Shown piece by piece: positions 28,595 to 40,190 of a stretch of 64,000 nt of DNA; the stretch's first letter is position 1; each line of letters opens with the position of its first letter. This stretch comes from Pseudomonas vancouverensis (GTDB taxonomy: Bacteria > Pseudomonadota > Gammaproteobacteria > Pseudomonadales > Pseudomonadaceae). Below the pieces are notes generated by a model. The model saw only the letters and a program-made list of their open reading frames with translations, made no database searches and was not told the origin of the DNA. The stretch spans positions 1 through 64,000 of the forward strand of contig NZ_RRZK01000007.1 of NCBI RefSeq assembly GCF_004348895.1. Direction: 5' to 3'. Made by a program: the position numbers and the translations under genes.

Positions 28595-29587
28595 ATGCCC
28601 CCTGTCTACCGCCTGGCACTGCCAGCATTGTGCCTGTCGCTGATCCTGCCTTGTGTGACTTCCGTCGAGGCCGCCGACCCGGCTCCCGCCGCCGCGGAAA
28701 AACCGGCCGAACAGAAACCCGTCGAGCGTCAGCCCCTGCCTGAGCGTAGTCAGGAAGAAGCCGCTGCCCTTGAACGAATTATCCCGACCCAGGAACAACA
28801 GCAGCTGCAAGCCGGCAGCGATACCTTCCTGGCCCTGTGGAAGCCGGCTAACACCGCTGACCCCAAAGGCGCGGTGATTATCATCCCCGGTGCCGGCGAA
28901 ACCGTTGACTGGCCGCAAGCAATCGGTCCATTGCGGCGCAAATTGCCGGATGCCGAATGGGGCAGCCTCAGTATCACCTTGCCGGACCTGCAAAGCGATG
29001 CCATTGCGCCACGTGTTGCCAAGCCAGCACCGACGCCGAAGACAGTCGAGAGCGGCACCAAGGACTCGACTACCGCCGCACCTATCGAACAGGTGGCTGG
29101 CGGCGAGGCGGACGTGGCCGACAAGGTTGTCGCCGAATCCGCCGAGGAACAATCCAAGGCTGACGCTGAACGCATTTTCGCCCGCATCGATGCCGCCATT
29201 GCCTTCGCCGAACAACAAAGTGCCCGCAACATCGTGGTACTGGGGCATGGCACCGGTGCCTATTGGGCCGCGCGCTACCTGAGCGAAAAGCAGCCGTCGC
29301 AGGTTGCAAAACTGCTGATGGTTGCGGCGCAGACACCCGCGACGACCAAACCTGAACTGGCCGAACTGACACCGACCCTGAAGTTGCCAACCGCTGACAT
29401 CTACTACCAGGACAAACCACTGGATCGCAAAGCCGCACTGGAGCGCCTGCAAGCCAGTAAACGCCTGAAGACGTCGCTCTTCACTCAAGTGTCGCTCAAG
29501 GCATTGCCCGGCAACACCAAGGCCGAGCAAGAGCAGTTGTATCGACGGGTGCGGGGTTGGTTGAACCCAAGTAACCCGGCGGACTGA
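28595..29587 (+). CDS. DUF3530 alpha/beta-hydrolase fold protein, exported
   Basis: Unknown function. The 330-residue protein begins with a signal peptide (to about ASSVEAAD region, residue 27), then a Pro/Glu/Ala-rich linker, then an alpha/beta-hydrolase-like domain starting GAVIIIPGAGETVDW. A low-complexity Ala/Pro/Glu stretch interrupts it around 145-195. The expected nucleophile elbow reads VVLGHGTGAYWAARYL, so GxSxG is GHGTG with Gly in place of the nucleophile. It is probably not a serine hydrolase. Divergent from agtS by 76 nt. Confidence 0.7.
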   Translation: MPPVYRLALPALCLSLILPCVTSVEAADPAPAAAEKPAEQKPVERQPLPERSQEEAAALERIIPTQEQQQLQAGSDTFLALWKPANTADPKGAVIIIPGAGETVDWPQAIGPLRRKLPDAEWGSLSITLPDLQSDAIAPRVAKPAPTPKTVESGTKDSTTAAPIEQVAGGEADVADKVVAESAEEQSKADAERIFARIDAAIAFAEQQSARNIVVLGHGTGAYWAARYLSEKQPSQVAKLLMVAAQTPATTKPELAELTPTLKLPTADIYYQDKPLDRKAALERLQASKRLKTSLFTQVSLKALPGNTKAEQEQLYRRVRGWLNPSNPAD

Positions 29588-29595
29588 CCTATCGC

Positions 29596-29615
29596 ATCGC
29601 TGGCAAGCCAGCGAT
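29596..29615. repeat. Short REP-like inverted repeat
   Basis: ATCGCTGG-CAAG-CCAGCGAT, a perfect 8-bp stem, sits between convergent DUF3530 and djlA genes. It lacks a T-run. Confidence 0.6.
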
Positions 29616-29646
29616 GACGGCATCAGAGCCTCCACATGGTTTCAGG

Positions 29647-30414
29647 TCAGCGAAAATCCCGCCGCTCGCGAATCAACGTATAGGCACTGTGCAGTTCCCG
29701 CGTCTTGTCGGTCGCCTCGCGCACCTGCATCGCTGTCGCGCCGCTGCCGGCAATCTTGTCCGGATGATGACGGCTGAGCAGGCGCCGATAAGCTCGCTTG
29801 ATCTGCGCCGGTTCAGTGGTTGCCGATACGCCCAACAAACGCAAAGCATCCTGATAGCTGATCACACTGTTGCTCAACGAGCGCTTTTGCGGCTCGTAGT
29901 CGTGGGCCAGCGCGTGCACCTGCTGTGTCGTCCATCCCAGCCACTTGCCCCATTGATCGAGCAGTTCGCGCTCACTGCTACCGGCGCGACCGTCCGCCCA
30001 GACCATTCGCCAGCACGCACGCAATACGCCTTCGGCGGCGTGGGGTTGCGCACTCAAGCGCCGCAGGTAACCACGCAAGCGGTCACGGCCGGTCTTGCCG
30101 CGATTGAACGCGGCAATGGCACGGCGCTGCGCTGACGCGGACATTTCCAGTGAGCGCATTTCCGCGCGAGCCTGCTCAATGTGACCGGCCATCACTCGGC
30201 CGTCGCACTTGGCCAGACGACCCAACAACACAAACAGCAGTTCATCGTTGCGTAGCACCGGGCGACCGCCGAGTTTCTCCAGCAGGTGCCCCCAGCTTTG
30301 CAGGTGCAAGCGCCGGTCCAGCGCCTGCCCCAACAATGCGCCAAGCAAGGCCCCCGGAATGCTGGCGATGGCAAAACCCGCTCCGGCTCCAATCAGAGTC
30401 CCTGGCCACAGCAT
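29647..30414 (-). CDS. djlA: DjlA-like membrane-anchored J-domain co-chaperone
   Basis: Type III DnaJ protein predicted to stimulate DnaK at the inner membrane. The 255-residue product has an N-terminal Gly-rich membrane segment (GTLIGAGAGFAIASIPGALL), a TerB-like helical domain (about 50-180) and a C-terminal J-domain (about 190-255) with the essential HPD in SRHHPDKI. Domain order and length agree with E. coli DjlA. It is 1 nt from murU and lies in the same leftward run as amgK-murU. Confidence 0.88.
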   Translation of the reverse strand: MLWPGTLIGAGAGFAIASIPGALLGALLGQALDRRLHLQSWGHLLEKLGGRPVLRNDELLFVLLGRLAKCDGRVMAGHIEQARAEMRSLEMSASAQRRAIAAFNRGKTGRDRLRGYLRRLSAQPHAAEGVLRACWRMVWADGRAGSSERELLDQWGKWLGWTTQQVHALAHDYEPQKRSLSNSVISYQDALRLLGVSATTEPAQIKRAYRRLLSRHHPDKIAGSGATAMQVREATDKTRELHSAYTLIRERRDFR

Positions 30415-30415
30415 C

Positions 30416-32103
<1,688 letters not shown>

Positions 32104-32233
32104 TGCAAGGGTCTCCGACGGCGCTAGCCGTCAAGCGGGTCATGCTTTATTATCCAGCATCTTTTTCAGACCATCGAGAGGCGTGCGGCCCACACCGCGG
32201 GCAGATGGCACGCAGGAAGCCCGGACTAATAAG

Positions 32234-35056
32234 ATGGCATTGAAATCCCCCGCGTTTCGTAAAAAATTTCCGTTGTTGGTTACCGGCAGTTTGCTGGCCC
32301 TGCAACCCCTCGCCAGTTCGTACGTGGTTGCCGCCGAGCAGTTTGACTGTTCCGTCTCCGCGACCGGCTCCTGGGACTGTGCGCCAAAAACGCCGGCGGC
32401 GGCATTGCCTCCGCGTCCCGTCCATGACGGCAGCGCAGTCTCCGCGACCGGAGAAACCCCGGCCGAGAGTGGCACCAGTGACGACACCGGCGCCAAGCCT
32501 GCACTGGTCACCGAAGCCAAGGGCCGCGGCCTGAAGTCCCGTAGCGCAGACTACAGTCACCTCGACTGGGTTCCGCGTGAACAGCTCACCGCTGCGCAAT
32601 TGGCCGAAACCGGTCCTTATTGCTCTGGTTCCTATATCGAACCGATTCGTCCTGGCATGAATGACAAGACGAATAAAAGTGACGCCCCGACCTTTATCGG
32701 CGCGAAAGCTTCGCGCTACAACACCGAAGACCAGGTCGGCACGCTGGCCGGTGATGTTGTCCTGCGCCAGGGCAGCATGCAGGTGGAGTCCGAGGAAGCC
32801 AGCCTGTACCAGGCCGAAAGCCGCGCCGAGCTCAATGGTGACGTGCGTATCCGCGATAACGGTGCGCTGATCGTTGGCGACCACGCCGACGTACAACTCG
32901 ACACGGGTGAAGCCAAGGTCGATAACGCCGAGTATGTACTGCACAAATCGCGCATCCGCGGCAGCGCGCTGTACGCCAAGCGCGCGGAAAACGCGATCAT
33001 CCGACTCAAGGACGGTACGTACACCTCGTGCGAACCGAACAGCAACGCCTGGCAGCTCAAGGGCAACAACATCACCCTGAACCCGGCCACCGGCTTCGGT
33101 ACCGCGACCAACGTAACACTGCGGGTCAAGGACATTCCGGTCCTGTACACGCCGTACATCTACTTCCCGATCGACGACCGTCGCCAGTCCGGCTTCCTGC
33201 CGCCGACCATTGGCACCGGCAGCGATACCGGCTTCATGCTGGTCACCCCGTACTACTTCAACCTGGCACCGAACTACGATGCCACGTTGTACCCACGCTA
33301 CATGGCCAAGCGCGGCCTGTTGATGGAAGGCGAATTCCGCTACCTGACCAAATCCAGCGAAGGTCAGTTCGGTGCGGCGTACCTCAATGACGAGGACACC
33401 GATCGCAAGTTGCAGACGGACTACGAAAAAACCCGCTACATGTACAACTGGCAACACAAGGGTGGTCTGGATTCGCGTGTGTTCACGCAGGTCGACTACA
33501 CCAAGATCAGCGATCCGTACTACTTCCAGGATCTGCAGACCGACCAGATTGGTGTGAAAAGTGCGGACTACGTGAACCAGCAAGGTTCCGTCAGCTATCG
33601 CGGCGACAGCTACACCGCCCGTGTGAACGCTCAGGCTTACCAGCTGGCAACCGTGTCCAATATCACGCCGTATGATCGCTTGCCGCAAATCACCTTCGAC
33701 GGAATGCTGCCGTATCATCCGGAAGGTCTGAATTTCTCGTACAACACTGAACTCGTGCGGTTTGACCGGGATTTGAAAACCGGCAATTTCATTAACGAGG
33801 ACGGTGGGCCGTTTAATGCGGACGGCACGGTCGGGACACCTCGACTCGACACCAACGTCCAAGGCCTGGCACGCGCCAACGGCGACCGTCTGAACCTCGC
33901 GCCAGCCGTCAGCCTGCCGTTGAATTGGACTTATGGCTTCCTGAAACCAACGTTGAAGTATCAGTACACCCAGTACCAACTGGACCTGGACAACACCGGT
34001 AAATCTCAGGTCGCAGCGCAAACCGCAGAACAGGACAAGCTGAACGGTACCTTCGACAGCAACCAGAACCGTGGTGTGCCGATCGCCAGCATCGACAGTG
34101 GCCTGTACTTCGACCGCAATACCCAGTGGTTTGGCAAGAACTACCGCCAGACCCTCGAACCGCGCCTGTTTTACCTGTACGTCCCGGAAGTCGACCAGGA
34201 AGACATCCCGGTATTCGACACGGGTGAGTACACCTTCAACTATGCCTCGCTGTTCCGTGACAACCGCTTCTCCGGCTCCGACCGTGTCGGTGACGAGAAC
34301 AAACTGTCCCTGGGCGTGACCAGCCGCTGGATTGAAGACAACGGTTTTGAGCGTCAACGCATCAGTGTCGGCCAAGCCTTGTACTTCAAGGATCGTGAAG
34401 TACAGCTGCCGGGTATCGATGCGAAAACCCGCGCCGATGCCAGTGCCAACGTTTCGCCATACGCGCTGGAATACGAATACCGCTGGAACCGTGACTGGCG
34501 CACCACTGCCGACTACAACTGGGACCCGGACAGCCGCAGCCCTCGCTCGGGCAGCGCGATGTTCCACTACCAGCCCGAGGACAACCCGAACAAGGTCATC
34601 AACGCCGGCTATCGCTATCGCAATGACCAGATCCGCTACGACCAGAACACCGGTAAATGGACCGTGGGCGGTGGTGACTATGGCGTACCGGGTCAGCCTG
34701 GCTACGTGAAGGACTACTACAAGATCGAACAGCACGACTTCTCGGTGATCTGGCCGATCGTGCCGCAATGGAACGCCATCAGCCGTTGGCAGTATGACTA
34801 CAACCGCAACCGTACCCTGGAAGCCTTCGGTGGTTTCGAGTACGACAACTGCTGCTGGAAACTGCGCCTGATCAACCGTTACTTCGTTGATTATGACGAG
34901 TTCAGTCAAAACGCTCCGGAAAACGAAAAAGGCGACCATGGCGTCTTCCTCCAAATTGTTCTGAAGGGACTCGGCGGCGTCACCGGCGCCAAGGTAGAGA
35001 GTTTCCTCGACAAAGGCATTCAAGGTTATCGTGAACGTGAAGACCAAGCTTTCTGA
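32234..35056 (+). CDS. lptD: LPS-assembly protein LptD
   Basis: Outer-membrane beta-barrel that, with lipoprotein LptE, inserts lipopolysaccharide into the outer leaflet. The 940-residue precursor has a signal peptide (to about residue 33, VVAAEQ), two cysteines early in the mature protein ([13 protein letters not shown]), an OstA/LptA-like jellyroll (about 145-290) and a long Tyr/Asp-rich barrel. A conserved late Cys pair (DNCCWKLR) completes the disulfides. ATG 32234 is the signal-peptide start; the frame is open far upstream but antisense to amgK. Its stop lies inside surA. Confidence 0.95.
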   Translation: MALKSPAFRKKFPLLVTGSLLALQPLASSYVVAAEQFDCSVSATGSWDCAPKTPAAALPPRPVHDGSAVSATGETPAESGTSDDTGAKPALVTEAKGRGLKSRSADYSHLDWVPREQLTAAQLAETGPYCSGSYIEPIRPGMNDKTNKSDAPTFIGAKASRYNTEDQVGTLAGDVVLRQGSMQVESEEASLYQAESRAELNGDVRIRDNGALIVGDHADVQLDTGEAKVDNAEYVLHKSRIRGSALYAKRAENAIIRLKDGTYTSCEPNSNAWQLKGNNITLNPATGFGTATNVTLRVKDIPVLYTPYIYFPIDDRRQSGFLPPTIGTGSDTGFMLVTPYYFNLAPNYDATLYPRYMAKRGLLMEGEFRYLTKSSEGQFGAAYLNDEDTDRKLQTDYEKTRYMYNWQHKGGLDSRVFTQVDYTKISDPYYFQDLQTDQIGVKSADYVNQQGSVSYRGDSYTARVNAQAYQLATVSNITPYDRLPQITFDGMLPYHPEGLNFSYNTELVRFDRDLKTGNFINEDGGPFNADGTVGTPRLDTNVQGLARANGDRLNLAPAVSLPLNWTYGFLKPTLKYQYTQYQLDLDNTGKSQVAAQTAEQDKLNGTFDSNQNRGVPIASIDSGLYFDRNTQWFGKNYRQTLEPRLFYLYVPEVDQEDIPVFDTGEYTFNYASLFRDNRFSGSDRVGDENKLSLGVTSRWIEDNGFERQRISVGQALYFKDREVQLPGIDAKTRADASANVSPYALEYEYRWNRDWRTTADYNWDPDSRSPRSGSAMFHYQPEDNPNKVINAGYRYRNDQIRYDQNTGKWTVGGGDYGVPGQPGYVKDYYKIEQHDFSVIWPIVPQWNAISRWQYDYNRNRTLEAFGGFEYDNCCWKLRLINRYFVDYDEFSQNAPENEKGDHGVFLQIVLKGLGGVTGAKVESFLDKGIQGYREREDQAF

Positions 35057-36353
35057 TTGTCTGCGCCCGCTGATGCTGGGCGCGTTGTTCCTGAGTACGG
35101 CGGCCAGCGCCGCCGTACAGTCCATCGATAAAGTGGTGGCCATCGTTGACAACGACGTGGTCATGCAGAGCCAGCTGGACCAGCGTGTCCATGAAGTTCA
35201 GCAAACCATCGCCAAGCGAGGTTCTGCGGTTCCACCGGCCAGCGTGCTGGAGCAACAGGTGCTTGAGCGCCTGATCGTCGAGAACCTGCAACTGCAGATC
35301 GGCGAGCGTTCCGGTATCCGCATCACCGATGAAGAACTGAACCAGGCTGTCGGCACCATCGCCCAGCGCAACAACATGTCGCTCGAGCAATTCCGTGCGG
35401 CCCTGACTCACGATGGCCTGTCTTACGACGACGCGCGTGAGCAGATCCGTCGCGAAATGGTCATCAGCCGTGTGCGTCAGCGTCGTGTCGCCGAACGCAT
35501 CCAGGTGTCGGAACAGGAAGTGAAGAACTTCCTCGCCTCCGACCTCGGCAAAATGCAGCTGTCCGAAGAGTTCCGCCTGGCCAACATCCTGATCCCGACA
35601 CCGGAAAGCGCAAGCTCCGACGCGATCCAGAATGCCGCCAAGCAGGCCGACGCGGTCTACCAGCAGCTCAAGCAAGGCGCTGACTTCGGTCAGTTGGCAA
35701 TTGCCAAATCCGCCAGCGAAACCGCACTGGAAGGCGGCGACATGGGCTGGCGTAAAGCCGCTCAACTGCCACCTCCATTCGATCGCATGCTCAGCACCAT
35801 GGCCGTGGGCGACATCACTCAGCCAATGCGCACACCGGGTGGCTTCATCATCCTGAAGATCCTCGACAAGCGTGGCGGCGAAACCCAGATGCGCGATGAA
35901 GTGCATGTGCGTCATATCCTGGTCAAGCCAAGTCCGATCCGTGACGAAGCGAAAACCAAGGCGCTGGCTCAATCGCTCTATACCCGTATCCAGGCAGGCG
36001 AAGATTTCGCCGAACTGGCGAAAAGCTACTCGGAAGACCCGGGTTCCGCCCTCAACGGCGGTGACCTGAACTGGATCGACCCGAATGCCCTGGTACCGGA
36101 ATTCCGCGAAGTGATGGCCAAGACCCCGCAAGGTCAGCTGTCCAAGCCATTCCAGACCCAGTACGGCTGGCACGTGCTTGAAGTCCTTGGCCGTCGCGCC
36201 ACCGACAGCACTGCCCAGGCTCGCGAGCAACAGGCGATGACCGTACTGCGCAACCGCAAGTACGACGAAGAGTTGCAAACCTGGCTGCGTCAGATCCGTG
36301 ACGAAGCGTACGTAGAAATCAAACTCCCTGGTGCAGACCAGGCAGCGCAGTGA
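35031..36353 (+). CDS. surA: Periplasmic chaperone/peptidyl-prolyl isomerase SurA
   Basis: Escorts outer-membrane proteins, LptD included, across the periplasm. The product (440 residues from GTG 35031, 438 from GTG 35037) has a signal peptide ([18 protein letters not shown]), an N-terminal chaperone domain, and two parvulin domains (about 185-285 and 295-395; the second begins VRHILVKPS). AAGG lies 5 nt before 35031 and 11 nt before 35037, so I keep 35031. The start overlaps lptD by 26 nt, an uncommon overlap implying coupled translation. Confidence 0.94.
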   Translation: MNVKTKLSDCLRPLMLGALFLSTAASAAVQSIDKVVAIVDNDVVMQSQLDQRVHEVQQTIAKRGSAVPPASVLEQQVLERLIVENLQLQIGERSGIRITDEELNQAVGTIAQRNNMSLEQFRAALTHDGLSYDDAREQIRREMVISRVRQRRVAERIQVSEQEVKNFLASDLGKMQLSEEFRLANILIPTPESASSDAIQNAAKQADAVYQQLKQGADFGQLAIAKSASETALEGGDMGWRKAAQLPPPFDRMLSTMAVGDITQPMRTPGGFIILKILDKRGGETQMRDEVHVRHILVKPSPIRDEAKTKALAQSLYTRIQAGEDFAELAKSYSEDPGSALNGGDLNWIDPNALVPEFREVMAKTPQGQLSKPFQTQYGWHVLEVLGRRATDSTAQAREQQAMTVLRNRKYDEELQTWLRQIRDEAYVEIKLPGADQAAQ

Positions 36354-37339
36354 AACCCCAACGTTTCGCGCTGACACCCGGCGAACCAGCCGGCATAGGT
36401 CCCGACCTGTGCCTGCTGCTCGCGGCGCAAGCCCAGCCACATCCCCTGATTGCCATTACCAGCCGTGACCTGCTCGAAGAGCGGGCCGCGCAGCTGGGCG
36501 TGGCTGTCGATTTTCTGCTGGTCACGCCGGACAGTTGGCCGGACTCTCCTGCACCGGCCAATAGTCTGTATGTGTGGGATACGCCACTCAACGCCAAAGT
36601 GATCGCCGGGCAACTGGACAAGGCAAATGCCGCCTTCGTTCTCGAAACCCTGACCCGGGCCGGCCAGGGCTGCCTCGACGGTCACTTTGCCGGCATGATC
36701 ACCGCACCCGTGCACAAGGGTGTGATCAACGAGTCCGGTATCGCCTTTTCCGGGCACACCGAATTCCTCGCCGACCTGACCCACACCGCACAAGTGGTGA
36801 TGATGCTGGCGACCCGTGGACTGCGTGTGGCCCTGGTCACCACCCACCTGCCCCTGCGCGAGATTGCCGATGCGATCACGCCGGAGCGGCTGGAGCGGGT
36901 CACCCGGATCCTGCATGCCGACCTGAGAAACAAATTCGGAATCGCCCAACCGCGCATCCTGGTCTGCGGGCTCAACCCGCACGCCGGCGAAGGCGGTCAC
37001 CTGGGCCATGAAGAAATAGACATCATCGAACCCGCTCTTGAGCGCCTGCGCGGCGAAGGCATGGACCTGCGCGGTCCACTGCCCGCCGACACCTTGTTTA
37101 CCCCCAAATATCTGGAGCACTGCGACGCAGTGCTGGCGATGTACCACGACCAGGGCCTCCCGGTGCTGAAGTACAAAGGCTTCGGCGCGGCGGTCAATGT
37201 GACCCTCGGCCTGCCGATCATCCGCACCTCGGTCGACCACGGCACTGCCCTGGATCTGGCCGGCAGCGGCAAGATCGACACCGGCAGCCTGCAAGTCGCC
37301 CTGGAAACCGCTTACCAGATGGCCGAGACCCGTTTATGA
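36350..37339 (+). CDS. pdxA: 4-hydroxythreonine-4-phosphate dehydrogenase
   Basis: NAD-dependent step of DXP-dependent pyridoxal phosphate synthesis. The 329-residue product begins [15 protein letters not shown] and has the metal-binding histidines in [20 protein letters not shown] and [12 protein letters not shown]. Start is GTG 36350, overlapping the surA stop (GTGA). Next gene rsmA overlaps by 4 nt. Confidence 0.95.
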   Translation: MKPQRFALTPGEPAGIGPDLCLLLAAQAQPHPLIAITSRDLLEERAAQLGVAVDFLLVTPDSWPDSPAPANSLYVWDTPLNAKVIAGQLDKANAAFVLETLTRAGQGCLDGHFAGMITAPVHKGVINESGIAFSGHTEFLADLTHTAQVVMMLATRGLRVALVTTHLPLREIADAITPERLERVTRILHADLRNKFGIAQPRILVCGLNPHAGEGGHLGHEEIDIIEPALERLRGEGMDLRGPLPADTLFTPKYLEHCDAVLAMYHDQGLPVLKYKGFGAAVNVTLGLPIIRTSVDHGTALDLAGSGKIDTGSLQVALETAYQMAETRL

Positions 37340-38154
37340 CCGAGCAATACCAACACAAGGCGCGCAAACGCTTTGGCCAGAACTTCCTCCACGATGCCGG
37401 CGTTATCGACCGCATCCTGCGCTCCATCCATGCCAAGCCGGACGACCGCCTGCTGGAAATCGGCCCAGGCCAGGGCGCACTGACCCAAGGCCTGCTCGGC
37501 AGCGGCGCGCAACTGGACGTGGTGGAACTGGACAAGGACCTGATCCCGATCCTCAACCAGCAGTTTGCCGACAAGAGCAACTTCAACCTGCATCAGGGTG
37601 ACGCGCTGAAGTTCGACTTCAACAGCCTCAACGCCGCACCCGGCAGCCTGCGCGTGGTCGGCAACCTGCCGTACAACATCTCCACGCCGCTGATTTTCCA
37701 CCTGCTGCACAACTCGCACCTGATCCGCGACATGCACTTCATGCTGCAAAAGGAAGTGGTCGAACGTCTGGCGGCAGGGCCTGGCGGTGGCGATTGGGGC
37801 CGGCTGTCGATCATGGTCCAGTACCACTGCCGCGTCGAACACCTGTTCAACGTTGGCCCGGGGGCGTTCAATCCGCCACCGAAAGTCGATTCGGCCATCG
37901 TGCGCCTGGTACCACATGCCGTATTGCCGCACCCGGCCAAGGATCACCGTTTGCTGGAGCGCGTCGTTCGCGAAGCCTTCAACCAGCGCCGCAAAACCCT
38001 GCGCAACACCCTCAAGCTGCTGCTGAGCAACGCTGAAATCGAAGCCGCCGGTGTAGACGGTGGCTTGCGTCCCGAGCAACTCGACCTGGCGGCATTCGTG
38101 CGTCTGGCCGACAAACTCAGCGAGCAAGCACCCAAGGCGCCTGTTGCTGACTGA
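37336..38154 (+). CDS. rsmA: 16S rRNA (adenine(1518)-N6/adenine(1519)-N6)-dimethyltransferase
   Basis: KsgA: dimethylates two adenines near the 3' end of 16S rRNA during 30S maturation; loss gives kasugamycin resistance. The 272-residue Rossmann methyltransferase has [10 protein letters not shown], the SAM motif [11 protein letters not shown], and the catalytic [13 protein letters not shown] overlaps the pdxA stop. Confidence 0.96.
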   Translation: MTEQYQHKARKRFGQNFLHDAGVIDRILRSIHAKPDDRLLEIGPGQGALTQGLLGSGAQLDVVELDKDLIPILNQQFADKSNFNLHQGDALKFDFNSLNAAPGSLRVVGNLPYNISTPLIFHLLHNSHLIRDMHFMLQKEVVERLAAGPGGGDWGRLSIMVQYHCRVEHLFNVGPGAFNPPPKVDSAIVRLVPHAVLPHPAKDHRLLERVVREAFNQRRKTLRNTLKLLLSNAEIEAAGVDGGLRPEQLDLAAFVRLADKLSEQAPKAPVAD

Positions 38155-38168
38155 CAGGCGATGACCGC

Positions 38169-38205
38169 TATCGGGTAGGACGCCACTCTGGTCTACTACC
38201 CGGTA
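38169..38205. repeat. Inverted repeat upstream of apaG
   Basis: TATCGGGTAG and CTACCCGGTA (9 of 10 pairs) with a 17-nt loop lie in the 114-nt gap between rsmA and apaG. No T-run follows. It may be an operator or attenuator; I cannot tell. Confidence 0.4.
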
Positions 38206-38268
38206 CTTGGCCTAGACTGACTCAATCAGCTACGCCCCGCGTCCCGCTTCGCTTTTAAGGCCTCTTGC

Positions 38269-38649
38269 ATGTCCGATCCTCGTTATCAGGTCGACGTCAG
38301 CGTCGTCACCCGCTATCTGGCAGAACAATCGCAACCCGAGCACGAACGCTTTGCCTTCGCCTATACCATCACCGTGCAGAACAATGGCCTGGTACCCGCC
38401 AAGCTGCTGTCACGGCACTGGGTGATCACCGACGGTGACGGGCATGTCGAGGAAGTACGAGGCGCAGGCGTAGTCGGTCAGCAACCGTTGATCGATCCGG
38501 GCCAGAGCCACACCTACAGCAGCGGCACGGTCATGACCACCAAAGTGGGGACCATGCAAGGCACCTATCAGATGCTGTCCGATGACGGCAAACATTTCGA
38601 CGCCATCATCAAGCCGTTCCGTTTGGCGGTGCCGGGGTCCTTGCACTGA
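38269..38649 (+). CDS. apaG: ApaG protein
   Basis: Small beta-sandwich protein (DUF525) of 126 residues, linked genetically to Co2+ resistance and protein-protein contacts; the biochemical role is unsettled. Family motifs [37 protein letters not shown] and GTMQGTYQM are intact. Its stop overlaps the apaH start by 1 nt (TGATG). Confidence 0.94.
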   Translation: MSDPRYQVDVSVVTRYLAEQSQPEHERFAFAYTITVQNNGLVPAKLLSRHWVITDGDGHVEEVRGAGVVGQQPLIDPGQSHTYSSGTVMTTKVGTMQGTYQMLSDDGKHFDAIIKPFRLAVPGSLH

Positions 38650-39530
38650 TGGCGACGTACGCTGTCGGCGATCTGCAAGGCTGCCTGGGTGCGCTGCAAT
38701 GCCTGCTCAAGCAGGTGGCTTTCGACCCGCAACAGGATCGACTGTGGCTGGTGGGTGACCTGGTCAACCGCGGCCCGCAGTCGCTGGAAACCCTGCGTTT
38801 CCTCCACGGCATTCGCGACTCGCTGGTTTGCGTACTCGGCAACCATGACCTGCACTTGCTGGCCGCCTGGCGCAATGTCGAACGCCTGAAAAAGTCCGAT
38901 ACCTTGCGCGAGATCTTCGAGGCCCCCGATTGCGCCGAATTGCTCGAATGGCTGCGCCAGCAAAAGCTCATGCATTACGACGAAAAGCGCGACGTTGCCT
39001 TGGTCCATGCCGGCATTCCACCCCAGTGGTCACTGCGCAAAGCCCTGAAGTACGCCGCTGAAGTCGAAGCAGCCTTACGCGACGACAATCTGTTCCCGCT
39101 CTACCTCGACGGGATGTACGGCAATGATCCGGCGAAATGGGACAGCGACCTCAAAGGCGTCACGCGCCTGCGGGTCATCACCAACTATTTCACGCGCATG
39201 CGTTTCTGCACTGCCGACGGCAAACTCGACCTCAAGAGCAAGGAAGGCCTCGACTCGGCGCCACCCGGCTACAAGCCGTGGTTCAAGTATCACGACCGCA
39301 AGACCAAGGACCTTAAAATCATTTTCGGTCACTGGGCGGCGCTGGAAGGCAAGTGCGACGAGCCAGGCATTTCCGCCCTCGACACCGGCTGTGTGTGGGG
39401 CGGCGCCATGACCCTGATGAACGTCGACAGCGGTGAACGCCTGTCCTGCAAGTGCGACGAGCACGGTCACCCGACACCGCCAGTCGCCTCCCCTGTTCCC
39501 ACCCCATCGCCAGCCAGCGCCCCGCGCTAA
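38649..39530 (+). CDS. apaH: Diadenosine tetraphosphatase (symmetrical)
   Basis: Hydrolyses Ap4A to two ADP and also removes Np4 caps from RNA. The 293-residue metallophosphatase has GDLQGC (residues 7-12), [13 protein letters not shown] (about 72-76) and VHAGIPPQW, the phosphoesterase motifs with metal ligands. A Pro/Ser-rich C-terminal tail extends it slightly past E. coli ApaH. Confidence 0.95.
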   Translation: MATYAVGDLQGCLGALQCLLKQVAFDPQQDRLWLVGDLVNRGPQSLETLRFLHGIRDSLVCVLGNHDLHLLAAWRNVERLKKSDTLREIFEAPDCAELLEWLRQQKLMHYDEKRDVALVHAGIPPQWSLRKALKYAAEVEAALRDDNLFPLYLDGMYGNDPAKWDSDLKGVTRLRVITNYFTRMRFCTADGKLDLKSKEGLDSAPPGYKPWFKYHDRKTKDLKIIFGHWAALEGKCDEPGISALDTGCVWGGAMTLMNVDSGERLSCKCDEHGHPTPPVASPVPTPSPASAPR

Positions 39531-39563
39531 ACTGCCCATTCTGCCGAGCCACAGGAGCCCGCC

Positions 39564-39893
39564 ATGAGCGAATTCAAACGTATCCCCCCAGAGCAGGCTC
39601 AAGCCCTGCGCGAACAAGGTGCAGTGGTCGTCGACGTGCGTGACCCGGCGACTTTTTCCGCGTTGCACATTGCGGGGTCGAAGCATCTGGACAACCACTC
39701 CCTGCACGCTTTCATCCAGGGTGCCGATCTCGATGCACCGACCGTAGTGGTCTGCTACCACGGCAATTCCAGCCAGGGTGCGGCTGCCTATCTGGTCAGC
39801 CAGGGATTCTCCGACGTCTACAGCATGGACGGTGGTTTCGAGCTGTGGCGTACGACCTATCCTTCGGAAACGGCGCAAGGTACGTCCGAATAA
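39564..39893 (+). CDS. glpE: Thiosulfate sulfurtransferase GlpE
   Basis: Single-domain rhodanese, 109 residues, moving sulfane sulfur from thiosulfate to cyanide or thioredoxin. Catalytic C64 lies in [17 protein letters not shown], the GlpE-type loop. [16 protein letters not shown] is the CH2A region. A GGAG site precedes ATG. A perfect 9-bp hairpin (GTGGCAGAC / GTCTGCCAC, 39938-39960) follows but has no T-run. Confidence 0.93.
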   Translation: MSEFKRIPPEQAQALREQGAVVVDVRDPATFSALHIAGSKHLDNHSLHAFIQGADLDAPTVVVCYHGNSSQGAAAYLVSQGFSDVYSMDGGFELWRTTYPSETAQGTSE

Positions 39894-40190
39894 TTTTTTT
39901 GTAACCTTGCAAGCCCCGGCCCTCGCGGGCTCGCGCCGTGGCAGACGAACGGTCTGCCACAACTAATTACGTATCCAGCCTTTACCTGCCGAATTCCCAA
40001 CTATCCTTAAGCCCAGGCCATCCAAAACAGGGGAGAGCCGGTACACCGGCGCACGGGTCATCGGGAGTAGCTTTCGGAGCGGTCCGTTCCGGGAGAATTC
40101 TGGGGGGTAAACAGCAATCGCCTGTTCGGTTGCTGCCAGCATCGACTGAGTGATCCGGCGTCGGCTCCACGTATCGAGCGAGGTGACGTC
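39894..40190 (+). promoter_or_regulatory. prkA leader region
   Basis: This 297-nt gap holds the glpE-side hairpin (39938-39960), an extended -10 like CTATCCTTAA (40001-40010) that resembles sigma-S promoters, and a structured leader with four GGA triplets within 63 nt (40032-40094) and small hairpins (AGCCGGTACACCGGC; CGGA-N9-TCCG). RpoS control would fit the homologous yeaGH genes. No small gene is apparent. The promoter and RsmA-type reading are inference. Confidence 0.4.

Noticed and set aside
32150..35164. A 1004-codon open frame antisense to lptD
   Set aside because: It mirrors the codon pattern of lptD; the sense product is a full LptD with signal peptide and cysteines. Long antisense frames are expected in GC-rich coding DNA.
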